Shown here piece by piece: positions 16,510 through 26,300 of a DNA stretch of 64,000 nucleotides (its first letter is position 1; each line of letters starts with the position of its first letter). Source of the DNA: Paenibacillus dendritiformis (GTDB taxonomy: Bacteria; Bacillota; Bacilli; Paenibacillales; Paenibacillaceae); the NCBI RefSeq assembly GCF_945605565.1, contig NZ_OX216966.1, positions 6,192,001 through 6,256,000 on the forward strand, given 5' to 3'. The position numbers and the translations under genes were made by a program. A model generated the notes under the pieces. The model worked only from the letters and a program-made list of their open reading frames with translations, did no database searches and was not told the DNA's origin.

Positions 16510-18981
16510 ATGTTGAACAAAAAGCTATCCCGTATCAGCGCGTTCTGCTCAATGACTCTCGCTGTATCCCTGCTGCAGCCTGTCCTCCATATCCATGCCG
16601 AGCCTGCCACATCTGCGCAGCAGTCCTCTTCTTCCGCAGTTGCAACCTTACCATCCTGCTCTCAGCATGATCTCGATGTGCTCAGCCGCGATCTTGCCGG
16701 CATTCCTCTGGACGGCAATTCCTATAATGGGGGCGTGGCCGCATTCGGGGAGCATGCCTTCGCCGTCGCTGCCGATCCGCGCTCAACCTCGATTATGGCC
16801 GCGGCCCGCTACGGCCAAGGCCGGATCGCCGCAATTGGCGGGGAGGCATATTTCAAGCTGACCGAGCCCGATACGAGCGGCAATGCGATTGTCGCCCGCA
16901 ACATTTTGAACTGGATTACGGAAGGTTTGCCGCTCAGCTATGAGCAAGCGCGCACGGGACAAGGCCGTATTGCCATCATCACGAAAACTTCGGATTTCGC
17001 CGCCCGCCCGGATCTGCCTATCGATATTACCCATGTCGACCGATGGACAGCTACAGATGAACAAGGCAAGGCTCTGCTGGATCCTGCCGCATATCCGGTC
17101 GCCTTTATCGACTATACCTATGTGGAGGAAGAGGAAGTGCAGCCGCTGCTGGACTACATACGGGAAGGCGGCCGCCTCGTCTTCGCCGCCAAGGGCTGGG
17201 TATTCGAGCAGTATCCATCCGTCTCGAAAGAGACAGACCAAGCCACCGCATCGCTCGCATCCGATTATCCGCTGCAGCGTCTCCTGAATAAGGCGGGCTT
17301 GTCGCTCATGAACAACCAGGCGACGACATGGGATGGCTCGGCGCCGTTCCTGAATCTGACCCAAGCCGCTCACTATAACGCGAACCATATTATGGCCGAA
17401 GCCAAAGCGATTGAAGCCGGAACGAAAACGATCGGCGAAGCCACTATCGGGTTCTCCGATTCCGACGACAAGGCCAAAATGAAAATCATCACCTCGACAT
17501 TGGGCTCGACGCTCGGATCCCTGTCTCCGGCAAGCCCGGCCTATGCCCAGGTCCAGGAGGACGCGTCCAAGCTGGGCAGCATTACGCTGCCTGTCGAGCC
17601 TGCCGCCAAGCCATACAGCGCTTCTCTGCTGCCTGCGCTGATGGAGCGCCTTCTCCGCGATCCGGCCGGCGCCAAATCGCCCTTCGCGGATGCGTTCCCG
17701 GGCAAAACCCTGGACGGCGGTCCGGCGGTAACCGGCAAGCGCATCTGGATCGATTTCGACTATTCCACCTACTCTTATCTGCGTCAATTCTACGTGCCTC
17801 AGAACTGGATCAGCACCGGCGTGTATGCGGAAGCAGGCAAGCCGATCACGATCGATGTCCCGCAAGGAACCACGAATCTCGATGTCCAGATCGGGGCTCA
17901 TACCGACAACCTGAGCAGCCTGTCGCTGGACAACTGGAAGCGGGCCCCGGTTATTACGAAGCGGGAAACCTTGTCTCCGGGAAGAAATACGATCACAAGC
18001 CCTTATGGCGGCCTGGTGTATCTGATTCCGACGAAGCCGAAGCCGGGGACAGCCGTCACGGTCAACCTGAACGGCGGCGTTCAAGCCCCGCATTACATCA
18101 AAGGCACGACTAAGCTGAAGGATTGGCAAGATACGATTCGCCATTACGGAGCGCCTTGGGCCGAGCTTCAGACCGATCGAGTGATATTGACCCTGCCTTC
18201 GGAGCACGTCCGCAATCTCGATCATCCGGATGAAGTGCTGAAGCTGTGGGACGAAATGCTGACCGAATATGACAAGCTCGTCGGCACGGCGCCGAATCGA
18301 AGCTTGCCTCATCGAAGCATCTCCCTGCCTTACCGCTATGTGGGAGATATCCAGATCAGCGCCGGCTTCATGCATGCCGGATACCCGATCATGTTCTTCA
18401 ACGATCCGTCCGCCATCGATGCCGTTACCGTGGATGGCATCAAGACACTGGACGGATGGGGCTGGTGGCATGAGACGGGCCATGAGTACCAGCAAAATGC
18501 CTGGACGTGGGGCAAAGTGACGGAAGTAACCGTCAACATTTTCTCCCTGTACATTCAGGACCACTTCGGCAATCCGTCTCGTCTGCTGCAAAAACGGTCC
18601 GACGGCACGACCATCTATGACACAGCCTTCAAATATATCGAGGCAACAAATGCGGATAAAAACTTCAATGATGACAATCAAGCCGACGTGTGGACCCGCC
18701 TTGTCATGTTCCGGCAGCTGCAGCTCGCTTACGGCTGGGAGCTGTACACGAAGCTGAATCATGACGTTCGCGAGATGCCTGCCGATCTGCTGCCAAAGAC
18801 CGATCAAGAGCGCATCGATTTGTTCGTGACGAAGGCGTCGCAGCTGAGTGGAAATAACTTGCTGGAGTTTTTCGACAAATGGGGCTTAAAATATTCCGCT
18901 GCAGCCAAGAACAAGGTGGAAGCAATGAAATTGCCGAAGCCTAAGACCCCGATTTGGACATTGAAGGACAAGGAAAAGTGA
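16510..18981 (+). CDS. Secreted M60-family metallopeptidase (enhancin-like)
   Basis: An 823-residue secreted protein with a signal peptide (LSRISAFCSMTLAVSLLQPVLHIHA, cut near residue 30). The N-terminal half resembles a glutamine-amidotransferase-like fold often found before M60 domains (RYGQGRIAAIGGEAYFKL, HVDRWTATDE). The catalytic part has WWHETGHEYQQNAWTWG, the HExxH zinc motif, with a downstream Glu in VTEVTVNIFSLYIQ, which fits the gluzincin motif HExxH(8-28)E of family M60. Characterised M60 enzymes cleave mucins and other O-glycoproteins. The ATG follows GATAAGGAG. Together with two fucosidase genes in the window this suggests glycoprotein breakdown; the exact substrate is unknown. 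Confidence 0.85.
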   Translation: MLNKKLSRISAFCSMTLAVSLLQPVLHIHAEPATSAQQSSSSAVATLPSCSQHDLDVLSRDLAGIPLDGNSYNGGVAAFGEHAFAVAADPRSTSIMAAARYGQGRIAAIGGEAYFKLTEPDTSGNAIVARNILNWITEGLPLSYEQARTGQGRIAIITKTSDFAARPDLPIDITHVDRWTATDEQGKALLDPAAYPVAFIDYTYVEEEEVQPLLDYIREGGRLVFAAKGWVFEQYPSVSKETDQATASLASDYPLQRLLNKAGLSLMNNQATTWDGSAPFLNLTQAAHYNANHIMAEAKAIEAGTKTIGEATIGFSDSDDKAKMKIITSTLGSTLGSLSPASPAYAQVQEDASKLGSITLPVEPAAKPYSASLLPALMERLLRDPAGAKSPFADAFPGKTLDGGPAVTGKRIWIDFDYSTYSYLRQFYVPQNWISTGVYAEAGKPITIDVPQGTTNLDVQIGAHTDNLSSLSLDNWKRAPVITKRETLSPGRNTITSPYGGLVYLIPTKPKPGTAVTVNLNGGVQAPHYIKGTTKLKDWQDTIRHYGAPWAELQTDRVILTLPSEHVRNLDHPDEVLKLWDEMLTEYDKLVGTAPNRSLPHRSISLPYRYVGDIQISAGFMHAGYPIMFFNDPSAIDAVTVDGIKTLDGWGWWHETGHEYQQNAWTWGKVTEVTVNIFSLYIQDHFGNPSRLLQKRSDGTTIYDTAFKYIEATNADKNFNDDNQADVWTRLVMFRQLQLAYGWELYTKLNHDVREMPADLLPKTDQERIDLFVTKASQLSGNNLLEFFDKWGLKYSAAAKNKVEAMKLPKPKTPIWTLKDKEK

Positions 18982-19000
18982 TTGCGTACGCATTATCGCG

Positions 19001-19040
19001 ATAAGGGGATGGCGCGCTGCCGCTGTCCCTTTATTTTTTG
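19001..19040 (+). terminator. Terminator after the M60 gene
   Basis: AAGGGGA...GCG pairs with CGC...TCCCTTT around a short loop, followed by ATTTTTTG. It lies about 20 bases after the stop codon. Confidence 0.65.
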
Positions 19041-19129
19041 CTCATTCGGCCGGTCGGGGCCTTGCTTTCACACTCCCCTTGCCCATTCTCCCAATCGCTC
19101 AGAATGCAGCCCTTGGGAGCTTATTCGCC

Positions 19130-19172
19130 TGTTCGGTGGTTCGGTGGTTCGGTTGTTCGGTGGTTCGCTTGT
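19130..19172. repeat. Short tandem repeat of GGTTCGGTTGTTCGGT type
   Basis: About five imperfect copies of an 8-base unit (GGTTCGGT / TGTTCGGT). The stretch is simple-sequence DNA and may vary in copy number between strains. Confidence 0.65.
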
Positions 19173-19359
19173 TCGTATTTGTTTCTTTCGTTTTGAATCC
19201 TTTTTTTGATCGCTCTCCCCGTCGTTCAGGTAAAAATATTCTCCAACGTCCTTATGTAATCTCCTGTAATCTCCCTTCCACTCAGGACTCATTATCTACT
19301 GTGTTTTTGTGATAGCAACTATCGTAAACCAAATGGATGGCAGGACTGGCTTCATTCCT

Positions 19360-19590
19360 CTGAACTATGGGGATATTGAACATAAGAGGCACAAATAGCT
19401 CGTAGAGCTGCCTTGCCTGTTCTGAGTCATTGGTATATTGAACGCAAGAGGCACAAAAGGGGCTCCGGATAGCGCTGGCCTTGGATGCTCTGAGTCATGG
19501 GGATACCCAACGTAAGAGACACAAATGGCTTGTGTGGCTTGCCTTGGCTTCTTCTGAGCCACGGGGATATTAAACGTAAGAGGCACATAT
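19360..19590. repeat. Four tandem units, 62-68 bp, in a gene-free region
   Basis: Units start at 19360, 19422, 19490 and 19554. Each begins CTGAGTCATGGGGATATT-like and contains an AACGTAAGAGGCACAAAT-like core followed by a variable 20-25 base tail. The 730-base stretch from the M60 gene to ndoA has no gene; this array and the short repeat at 19130 are its main content. Confidence 0.65.
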
Positions 19591-19616
19591 ATGCGGCCCG
19601 CCCCTCAAGCAGGCAA

Positions 19617-19645
19617 CAAAAAAAGGCAGGGGCCAGCCCCCGCCC
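19617..19645 (-). terminator. Second hairpin after ndoA
   Basis: On minus GGCGGGGGC pairs with GCCCCTGCC (one mismatch), followed by a T-run. A backup terminator for the alr-ndoA operon. Confidence 0.6.
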
Positions 19646-19671
19646 GAAGATTCGCATTTTTTAGCGTGGTA

Positions 19672-19697
19672 ACAAAAAAACGAGGCAGGCCTCGTTA
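19672..19697 (-). terminator. Terminator after ndoA
   Basis: On minus AACGAGGC and GCCTCGTT form an 8-bp stem with a tiny loop, followed by TTTTT. Confidence 0.85.
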
Positions 19698-19715
19698 AGT
19701 GGGTCGTAATCGGTT

Positions 19716-20066
19716 TTAAAAATCAATCAATCCGAGGCTGATAAGCAGCCCGTCATCGACCTTGTGCATCGTCTCTTCATCTAAGTGTGTTATTTTGTCG
19801 GTGAGCCGTTGTTTGTCGATGGTGCGGATCTGTTCCAGCAATATGACGGAGTCGCGGTCGAAGCCATGCGTCTTCGCGTCAATTTCAACATGGGTCGGCA
19901 ATTTGGCCTTCTGAATCTGCGCCGTAATTGCCGCCACGATGACGGTTGGGCTGAACCGGTTCCCGATATCATTCTGAATGACGAGAACGGGACGGACCCC
20001 TCCCTGCTCTGAACCTACGACGGGCGATAAATCCGCAAAAAAAACGTCGCCGCGCTTTACAATCAA
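19716..20066 (-). CDS. ndoA: Endoribonuclease toxin EndoA (MazF/PemK family)
   Basis: A 116-residue MazF-type toxin that cuts mRNA at specific short sites (UACAU in B. subtilis). The family motifs are clear: [32 protein letters not shown] with the catalytic Arg, and [13 protein letters not shown] with the supporting Thr. The length equals that of the B. subtilis enzyme. It lies 3 bases after the antitoxin gene and ends at a double terminator. The pair follows alr, as in Bacillus. Confidence 0.96.
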   Translation of the reverse strand: MIVKRGDVFFADLSPVVGSEQGGVRPVLVIQNDIGNRFSPTVIVAAITAQIQKAKLPTHVEIDAKTHGFDRDSVILLEQIRTIDKQRLTDKITHLDEETMHKVDDGLLISLGLIDF

Positions 20067-20069
20067 TGT

Positions 20070-20351
20070 CTACACCCCGCTAACCAGGCGGTCGAGCGTG
20101 CCATCCGCTTCGACTTCTGCGTAAAAAGCCTCGGATGCCATCGTCAAGTTAATTTTGGCCATTTCCATATAGCCGCGCTGCATCGATTCACGGATGTGAC
20201 GCTTCTTGCGCTCTTGCAAATACAACTTCATCGCTTGGCGAATGAACTCGCTTCGATTCGATTTTTCCATAGCAACGATACCGTCCACTTCTTGCAATAG
20301 TTGGTCGGGCAAGCTGATCATAATTCGTTTGGTGTTCTGAATATTAGCCAC
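20070..20351 (-). CDS. ndoAI: Antitoxin EndoAI (ribbon-helix-helix)
   Basis: A 93-residue CopG/RHH-type antitoxin that binds and inhibits EndoA. The N-terminal NTKRIMISLPDQLLQEVD is the beta strand plus first helix of the RHH fold, and SNRSEFIRQAMKLYLQERKK the second helix; the acidic C-terminus is the toxin-binding part. I chose the GTG at 20351, close after GCGAGGAC; an upstream in-frame start would add six residues. The gene begins about 200 bases after alr and probably has its own promoter. Confidence 0.93.
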   Translation of the reverse strand: MANIQNTKRIMISLPDQLLQEVDGIVAMEKSNRSEFIRQAMKLYLQERKKRHIRESMQRGYMEMAKINLTMASEAFYAEVEADGTLDRLVSGV

Positions 20352-20558
20352 CTGTCCTCGCACCCCCAAAGCCTTTGCTGCCTAGTACCCATTATGTCGA
20401 TTCTGTAGAAAAATTATACAACAGCATATATATGCTTCATCCATATCGAGTATGTTGCAGACCTTCTGCCTACAGACAATCCCTGATACATATTCTCTCT
20501 TCAACCTGAAAATCCTGCCGAAAATGTAAAAATGATTTCGGTAAAAGGTACCATTCCC

Positions 20559-21794
20559 CTAAATTCCGTCAATTATTGCAGCTTCGGCGTATGCCTCCGC
20601 TTGCAGCAGCGGGTTAATCACTTTGACGGGCTTCCCGCTCTCGATATAGAGGCGCGGCATACGATGGGCAACCATGCAGACGACTTCATAATGAATCGTC
20701 CCGAGATGATCGGCGATCTCCTCCGCCGTAATGCGCTCTTCGCCCTGCTCGCCAAGGAGCACCACTTCTTCTCCCGGTTCCGGCAAGGGCCCATCTTTGG
20801 CGAGCGGCTCCAGCGAGACCATGCATTGATCCATACAGATGCGCCCCAACACCGGGACGCGCCGGCCTCGGATCAGCATATGCGCTTTCCCGCTCAGCAT
20901 GCGGGAATACCCATCCGCATATCCGACGGGAATTGTCGCAATACACTCCTCTGCGCTCGTATAGTAATGCATGCCGTAGCTGATCGCCTCGCCAGCGGGA
21001 ACCGTCTTCGCATGGACGATGGCCGTCTTGAGGCTAAGCACCGGCCGCAATTGAATTCGCTGCCGGTTCACATCGGCTGACGGGTACAACCCGTAGGCGC
21101 TAATGCCCACCCTTACCATATCATATGCGGACTCAGGCAATTCCATTGCCGCCGCGCTGTTGCTCGCATGTATCAACGGAACTGTCAGTTCCTGTCTTTT
21201 CAGCTCATCGATGACGGCCTGGAACCGCTCCTGCTGCAGACGGCTGTAAGCTTGATCCTTCTCATCCGCACCCGCGAAATGGGTAAACATGCCTTCGACC
21301 AGCACACCCGCAATCGCCTGCAAGCGGCGGACGCAGCCGGCCGTATCCTCCGGCGTCCGAATACCCAACCGTCCCATGCCGGTATCCGTCTTGACATGCA
21401 CCTTGAGCAGGCGCCCGCCGTAGCGGCCGGACAGCCCAGGTGCCTCTTCCTCCAGCTTGCGGATCCATTCCCCGGTAAATACTGTCAAGGAAATATCATG
21501 CTCAAAGGCGGCTTCAATCCCGGCAGGCGGCGTATAGCCCAGCACCAATATCGGCACCTGTACGCCGGCCCGGCGCAATTGCACGGCTTCATCCAGGAAC
21601 GCCACGTTCACATAATCCGCTCCGAACCGTTCCGCCGCCCGCGCGATCTCCACGGCGCCATGTCCGTAAGCATTCGCCTTCACACAGACGCTCAGCTTCG
21701 TGGAAGACGGAAGCGCGGCGCGAAAAGCTTCCATATTGTGATGCAGCGCATCCAGCGAAATCTCCGCTCGCGTGGGACGATAATACGCCTCCAT
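20559..21794 (-). CDS. alr: Alanine racemase
   Basis: A PLP enzyme that makes D-alanine for peptidoglycan, 411 residues. The cofactor lysine lies in SVCVKANAYGHG, and the second catalytic tyrosine in AISYGMHYYTS. Other signatures are VHVKTDTGMGRLG, MVRVGISAYGLYP and GRICMDQCMV. The order ydcC-alr-ndoAI-ndoA matches Bacillus subtilis, which supports the assignment as the vegetative enzyme rather than a spore paralogue. Confidence 0.96.
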   Translation of the reverse strand: MEAYYRPTRAEISLDALHHNMEAFRAALPSSTKLSVCVKANAYGHGAVEIARAAERFGADYVNVAFLDEAVQLRRAGVQVPILVLGYTPPAGIEAAFEHDISLTVFTGEWIRKLEEEAPGLSGRYGGRLLKVHVKTDTGMGRLGIRTPEDTAGCVRRLQAIAGVLVEGMFTHFAGADEKDQAYSRLQQERFQAVIDELKRQELTVPLIHASNSAAAMELPESAYDMVRVGISAYGLYPSADVNRQRIQLRPVLSLKTAIVHAKTVPAGEAISYGMHYYTSAEECIATIPVGYADGYSRMLSGKAHMLIRGRRVPVLGRICMDQCMVSLEPLAKDGPLPEPGEEVVLLGEQGEERITAEEIADHLGTIHYEVVCMVAHRMPRLYIESGKPVKVINPLLQAEAYAEAAIIDGI

Positions 21795-22035
21795 GGTCAG
21801 TCACCTTCTTCATGTCTGTTCATCCCGTTCCATGTAACAAACCTATGTTAATGCCCATGGCGGAGACTGTCAACCAAAGAGAGATGGAAATAACCAACCA
21901 TTGCTTAGGAAAATTCCGCTGCTCGCGGTCGGTCGTGTGCCGGAGGTACTATGATTCGCGCTGCGCGCCGATCACGAGAAGGTCCGCATCCGTGGAGTGC
22001 CACGAAATACGGACCGAAGAAATGTGCTGCAGCCG

Positions 22036-23154
22036 TTATTTCCCAGGCTGATCCACGAGTGACTGTGCAATTTTCACCATTTCTTGTTCCGGCAGGTCGC
22101 CGCTGAGCATCCGATACTTGACTCCCTCATAGGTCCAAGTCAGCGTCTTCTGCTCCTCGCCGGTCATTTGCCCATAGGTGAAGCCCAGATCCACCGCCTT
22201 TGACTCGCCGACCTGAAGCCCGACTTCCATATCCTTCGGCCGGGATTCGATCAGCGTGAACGAATATGTGCCCGTATACCGCATCATGACCGGATGATCT
22301 CCGTTGTTCGGAAGCTCTTTCTCATCGAGCTTCGCCACACCTTCCGGCAGATAAGACGGTTCAATGAAGCCGAACGGCCCCATATCCTCTTCCACATTCG
22401 CGCTGTCAAGCTGCTCCCCTGCCGCATCCGTACCTTCAGCTCCGTCCGGAGGGGCAAGCGTCTCCTGGGATGGCGGCTGTCCGTTCTCATCCAGCTCCCC
22501 GTTCGGGATCATCGCATGATTCATGCCTGTCATATTGCGCTGCATGTCGAAGGAATCTTTATCGAATTTTTTGCCGAATTCGAATTGATTGAACTTCATC
22601 TCGACGACAACCTGCGCTTCCGAATCGGTGACCTGCACCTGCTTCGGCGTGTAATCGCTCTTGTGCAGCCAGATCTTCTGGCGGACGAGCGAGTCGGTCT
22701 GATAATCGGCTGCCACATCGAATACATAGCTGTCGCCATCCTCGGTGAACTGGCGTCCCTCATCCGAGAGAATGCTGCGGACCAGGGTCTGGTAGAGATA
22801 CACCTGTCCTTGATTGTCCGGCCACTCGCTCTGGAAGCGGAAAATTTTCTTCAGGCTCGGCGTCAGCACAAATACGCCCTCTTCATTGCGAAGCACGATC
22901 TGCTTGATGTCCTTCTTCTCGTTCGTCAGTTCAATCCGATAATAGGTCGGATCCTGATACCACACCTCCACGCGATACTGCAGCGGCTGAGTACCGGAAT
23001 GCAGCGTCATCGTGCCGATGCCGGCATAGCTTTCCAATTTGCTCATTACTTGATCCAGGTCATGGACCACATCGGTTGCGTCCTTCTTCCCGCAGCCGGC
23101 GACCAGGATCGCCACACTCATCACGATGGCCAACATCCACGTGATTCGACGCAT
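22036..23154 (-). CDS. LolA-like lipoprotein (YdcC/GerS-type)
   Basis: A 372-residue lipoprotein with signal sequence and lipobox AILVAGCGKK. The middle part (SKLESYAGIGTMTLHSG, YRVEVWYQDPTYYRIEL, FVLTPSLKKIFRFQSEW) has the beta-rich LolA/LppX fold of the outer-membrane lipoprotein sorting family. In Firmicutes the relatives are sporulation lipoproteins: YdcC is expressed in the mother cell and the clostridial GerS is needed for spore germination. The C-terminal ~130 residues (FIEPSYLPEGVAKLDEKE) resemble a DUF4367-like domain. The ATG at 23154 follows AGAGGGGATG. Confidence 0.82.
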   Translation of the reverse strand: MRRITWMLAIVMSVAILVAGCGKKDATDVVHDLDQVMSKLESYAGIGTMTLHSGTQPLQYRVEVWYQDPTYYRIELTNEKKDIKQIVLRNEEGVFVLTPSLKKIFRFQSEWPDNQGQVYLYQTLVRSILSDEGRQFTEDGDSYVFDVAADYQTDSLVRQKIWLHKSDYTPKQVQVTDSEAQVVVEMKFNQFEFGKKFDKDSFDMQRNMTGMNHAMIPNGELDENGQPPSQETLAPPDGAEGTDAAGEQLDSANVEEDMGPFGFIEPSYLPEGVAKLDEKELPNNGDHPVMMRYTGTYSFTLIESRPKDMEVGLQVGESKAVDLGFTYGQMTGEEQKTLTWTYEGVKYRMLSGDLPEQEMVKIAQSLVDQPGK

Positions 23155-23335
23155 GTAATCATCCCCTCTGACATGAGTATTCTTCGATTCGGTGTACTCC
23201 GCATCACTGATAACATGTCTATGAGGGAACTTGGCCAATTATGCGGACTAGTTTGACGAGCCTTCGCCGGTCTCGAATCGGCTAGCCCTACTGATGGAGC
23301 GGCTTCCAGCACGCGGCTGCCACGGACCTTGAGCG

Positions 23336-23382
23336 AGTGAAAAAGCGAATGCCTTCCGATCAGAACGCAGCGATCGGAAGGC
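23336..23382 (-). terminator. Terminator after the SLH protein gene
   Basis: GCCTTCCGATC (23351-23361) pairs with GATCGGAAGGC (23372-23382), followed on minus by ATTCGCTTTTTC. Confidence 0.8.
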
Positions 23383-23397
23383 TTTGATCAGGCAGCC

Positions 23398-26300
23398 TTA
23401 TGTTGATTGGGCCCGTAATTTAGCCAAGACAACGGCGGCCTCCGCTCGGGAGGTGAACGCCTTCGGCCGGAATTGGCGTTGATCGCTCCCGATCATAATC
23501 TGTTGCACGGTAACCCAATGGACCGCATCCGCTGCCCATGCCGAGATACCGGCAGCGTCTTCATAAGCCAGCGCCGGCAGCTCTTCAGATGAAGCCGCTC
23601 TATCCCCCGCATATACCCGGGCAATGACGGCAGCCATCTGTTCACGCGTTATTCGATCGTCTGGGCCGAAGGTGCTCGCATTATACCCTTTAATCAAGCC
23701 GTACTCTTGAGCAATCGAGATCGCTTTACTCGCCCAATGGTTCCCTGTATCGGCAAATACCGTCTCTTGGTGCTTCTCCAGCTTCAGCGTGTGGACGAGC
23801 AGGGTTACGAATTCCGCTCTCGTTACCGAGCGGCTCGGCTTGAACGTACCGTCGGGATACCCTGTAATGACACCAGCGGCCGCAAGCTCAAGAATCGATT
23901 CGCTTGCCCAGTGGCCTTCCACGTCCGTGAAGCGAGGCAAGCTCCCTGTGTTGTCGCAGGACCCCTCTGGCGGGCACTGCTTGTTGTCTTCGGGTACATC
24001 AGATTGCTTAGGCTCTTCCTTGTTCTTAGGGTCATTATGTTGAGGCACCTGTGCAGGAACCTTGTGGTTATCCTGCGGCGATGTGTTCCCGCCTCCATGG
24101 CTGCCTCCATTATCGTTGTCATCGACCACCGGACGAGCAGTCACTTTCACGGTGCGAAGGACTTCATCAGCCGCATTTCCCGCCTTATCGGTCACATTGT
24201 ACCGCAAAATGTATTCACCCGGGATCTGGGTATTGACCTGTCCGGATACGATGATGGAGGCCGAGATATCCCCGTCGGCATTATCCATCGCGGAGGCGCC
24301 GGGATCCTGGAAAGCCGTGCCCTGGACGACATGGATGACCGGATCACCAATGAGGGTAATGGCCGGGTTCTCCCGATCGATATTTGTAATCTCAAGCTGC
24401 TTTACCGTCTCGTTCCCCGCCGTATCTGTGGCATAAAAGCTAATCCAGCCGTTATCCTGCACTTCAATCGGCTGCTTCTCTGACCAAGGCTCGCCTTCGC
24501 TGTGGAAGAAGGCCGCATCGTGAAGTCCAAGCGCCATCTTGCGATCCGCGATATCAATCGGAGCGTATACGGAAGCCGTTACCGTGACCGGGCCTTGCGT
24601 AGGCTCCGTCGGGAATAGAGTTAATGAAATCACCGGCTCCAGCCTATGAATATTGGTCACTTCAATCGTTGCGATGGCGGAATTGCCGGCCTCATCCCGG
24701 GCATAGACCGTATAGACATCGTTGACTTCCACCTCGAACGAATCCGAGCCCATAAAGCTGGTTCCGCCGGATTCGAAATAGCTTTCCGGCTGCTTGCCCG
24801 GCGCCCATTTCTGTCTGGCGATAGAGCTGGTCCTGTCGCTAATCCGGGCTGCGATCGTCACGTTGCCGTTCGTCTTCTCTTCGGGATGAACGGATAATTG
24901 GATGACAGGCTTGTCTACATCGATCTGCTTCACTTCAAAATGCTCGACAGCCCCGTTACCCGCTTCATCTTGGGCGAAGATCGTATAGTCCCCATTCGCG
25001 TAGACGATGAACCGGGAATCGGCAATCATCGATCCGCCCGTCTCAAAAAAGCTCGCTGGCCGGATGCCCTCGCTCCATTTCAGCATTTTGATCTCGCTCG
25101 CCTCATGAGTCGCCAGCACGCTCACCGTGACCGGTTGATTGGTCCAGCCCGCGGGCTCGAGCGTGATCTGAATGTGCGGAGGGGTGGTGTTCACATTCGT
25201 AATCGCGATCTGGGCGATCGCCTCATTGCCTGCTTCATCCTGCACATAGACGGTGTAGTCGCCGTTGTCGTGCACGGTGAAGCTCTTCCCCTCCAGAAGC
25301 TCCCCAGCGTCTTGAAAATAGCCGGTTGGCTGCTTCCCGCGCGCCCATTTCTTGAGCTTGACCGCAATTCCTCGGTCGGTCCCAATCATGACCGAGATCG
25401 TTACAGGCTGGTTCGTCCACGTATCCGGCGAACGCGCCAGCGTCAACTGCGGAGCCTGCTTGTAAATATTCGAAATCGTAATCGTTGCGACAGCTTCATT
25501 GCCAGCCCGATCCTTGGCATAAACGGTATAGACTCCATTGTCGGAGACGTTGAAGCGGTTTCCCGTGAGCGTATTTCCTCCATTTTCGAAAAATGCGATG
25601 CTTTGCTCTCCGGGTGCCCATTTTTGCACCGCTGCTCCGCTCTCTTCATCCACAATGCTGGCCGTAACCGTCACTTCCTTATTGGTCGGCGTCTCGGTGG
25701 ATGGGGACAACGCAATGCCAGGCGGGGTCCGATCGATGTTCTCGATCGTAAAGGTGCGGATCGTCCCATTTCCGGCCCGATCGGCTGCATAGACGGTATA
25801 GGTGCCATTCTTCTGGACGGTAAAGGAATCGTTGACAATCATTGTCCCATTGCTATCGAAGTAGTCGGCAGTCCGGGTTTCCTCCGCCCATTTCAACTGC
25901 TGCACCCCGCTTTGCTCGTCTTCGGCCGCAACGGCAACCTCGATCGGAGCATTGGTCCATTCATGCGGTTCATATTGGACGTTCAACGTCGGGGCGATGC
26001 GATCGATATTGGCGATCTCGATCGTCTTCACGGCTTCATTGCCGGCGCGATCTTTGGCGTACCAGGTGTACACGCCGTTGGCGGAGGCGTTGAAGCTGTT
26101 GCCCGCCGGTATGTTGCCGCCAGCTTGAAAATAGGCGATGTTTTTCTGTCCCGCCGCCCATTTCTGCACCTCTACTCCGCTTCCGCCATCATCTGTAACC
26201 TCGGCCGTTACCTGGACATTATCGCGTGTCCAGGCTGTCGGCGCTTGCTTCAGGACAATAGCCGGCGGGGTGTTATCGAACCGGACCGAGCTGCCGTCGG

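Noticed and set aside
19365..19657. Minus-strand frames with repeated VPLTFNIPMTQ-like stretches
   Set aside because: They only reflect the 62-68-bp DNA repeats and lack ribosome sites and consistent frame between units.
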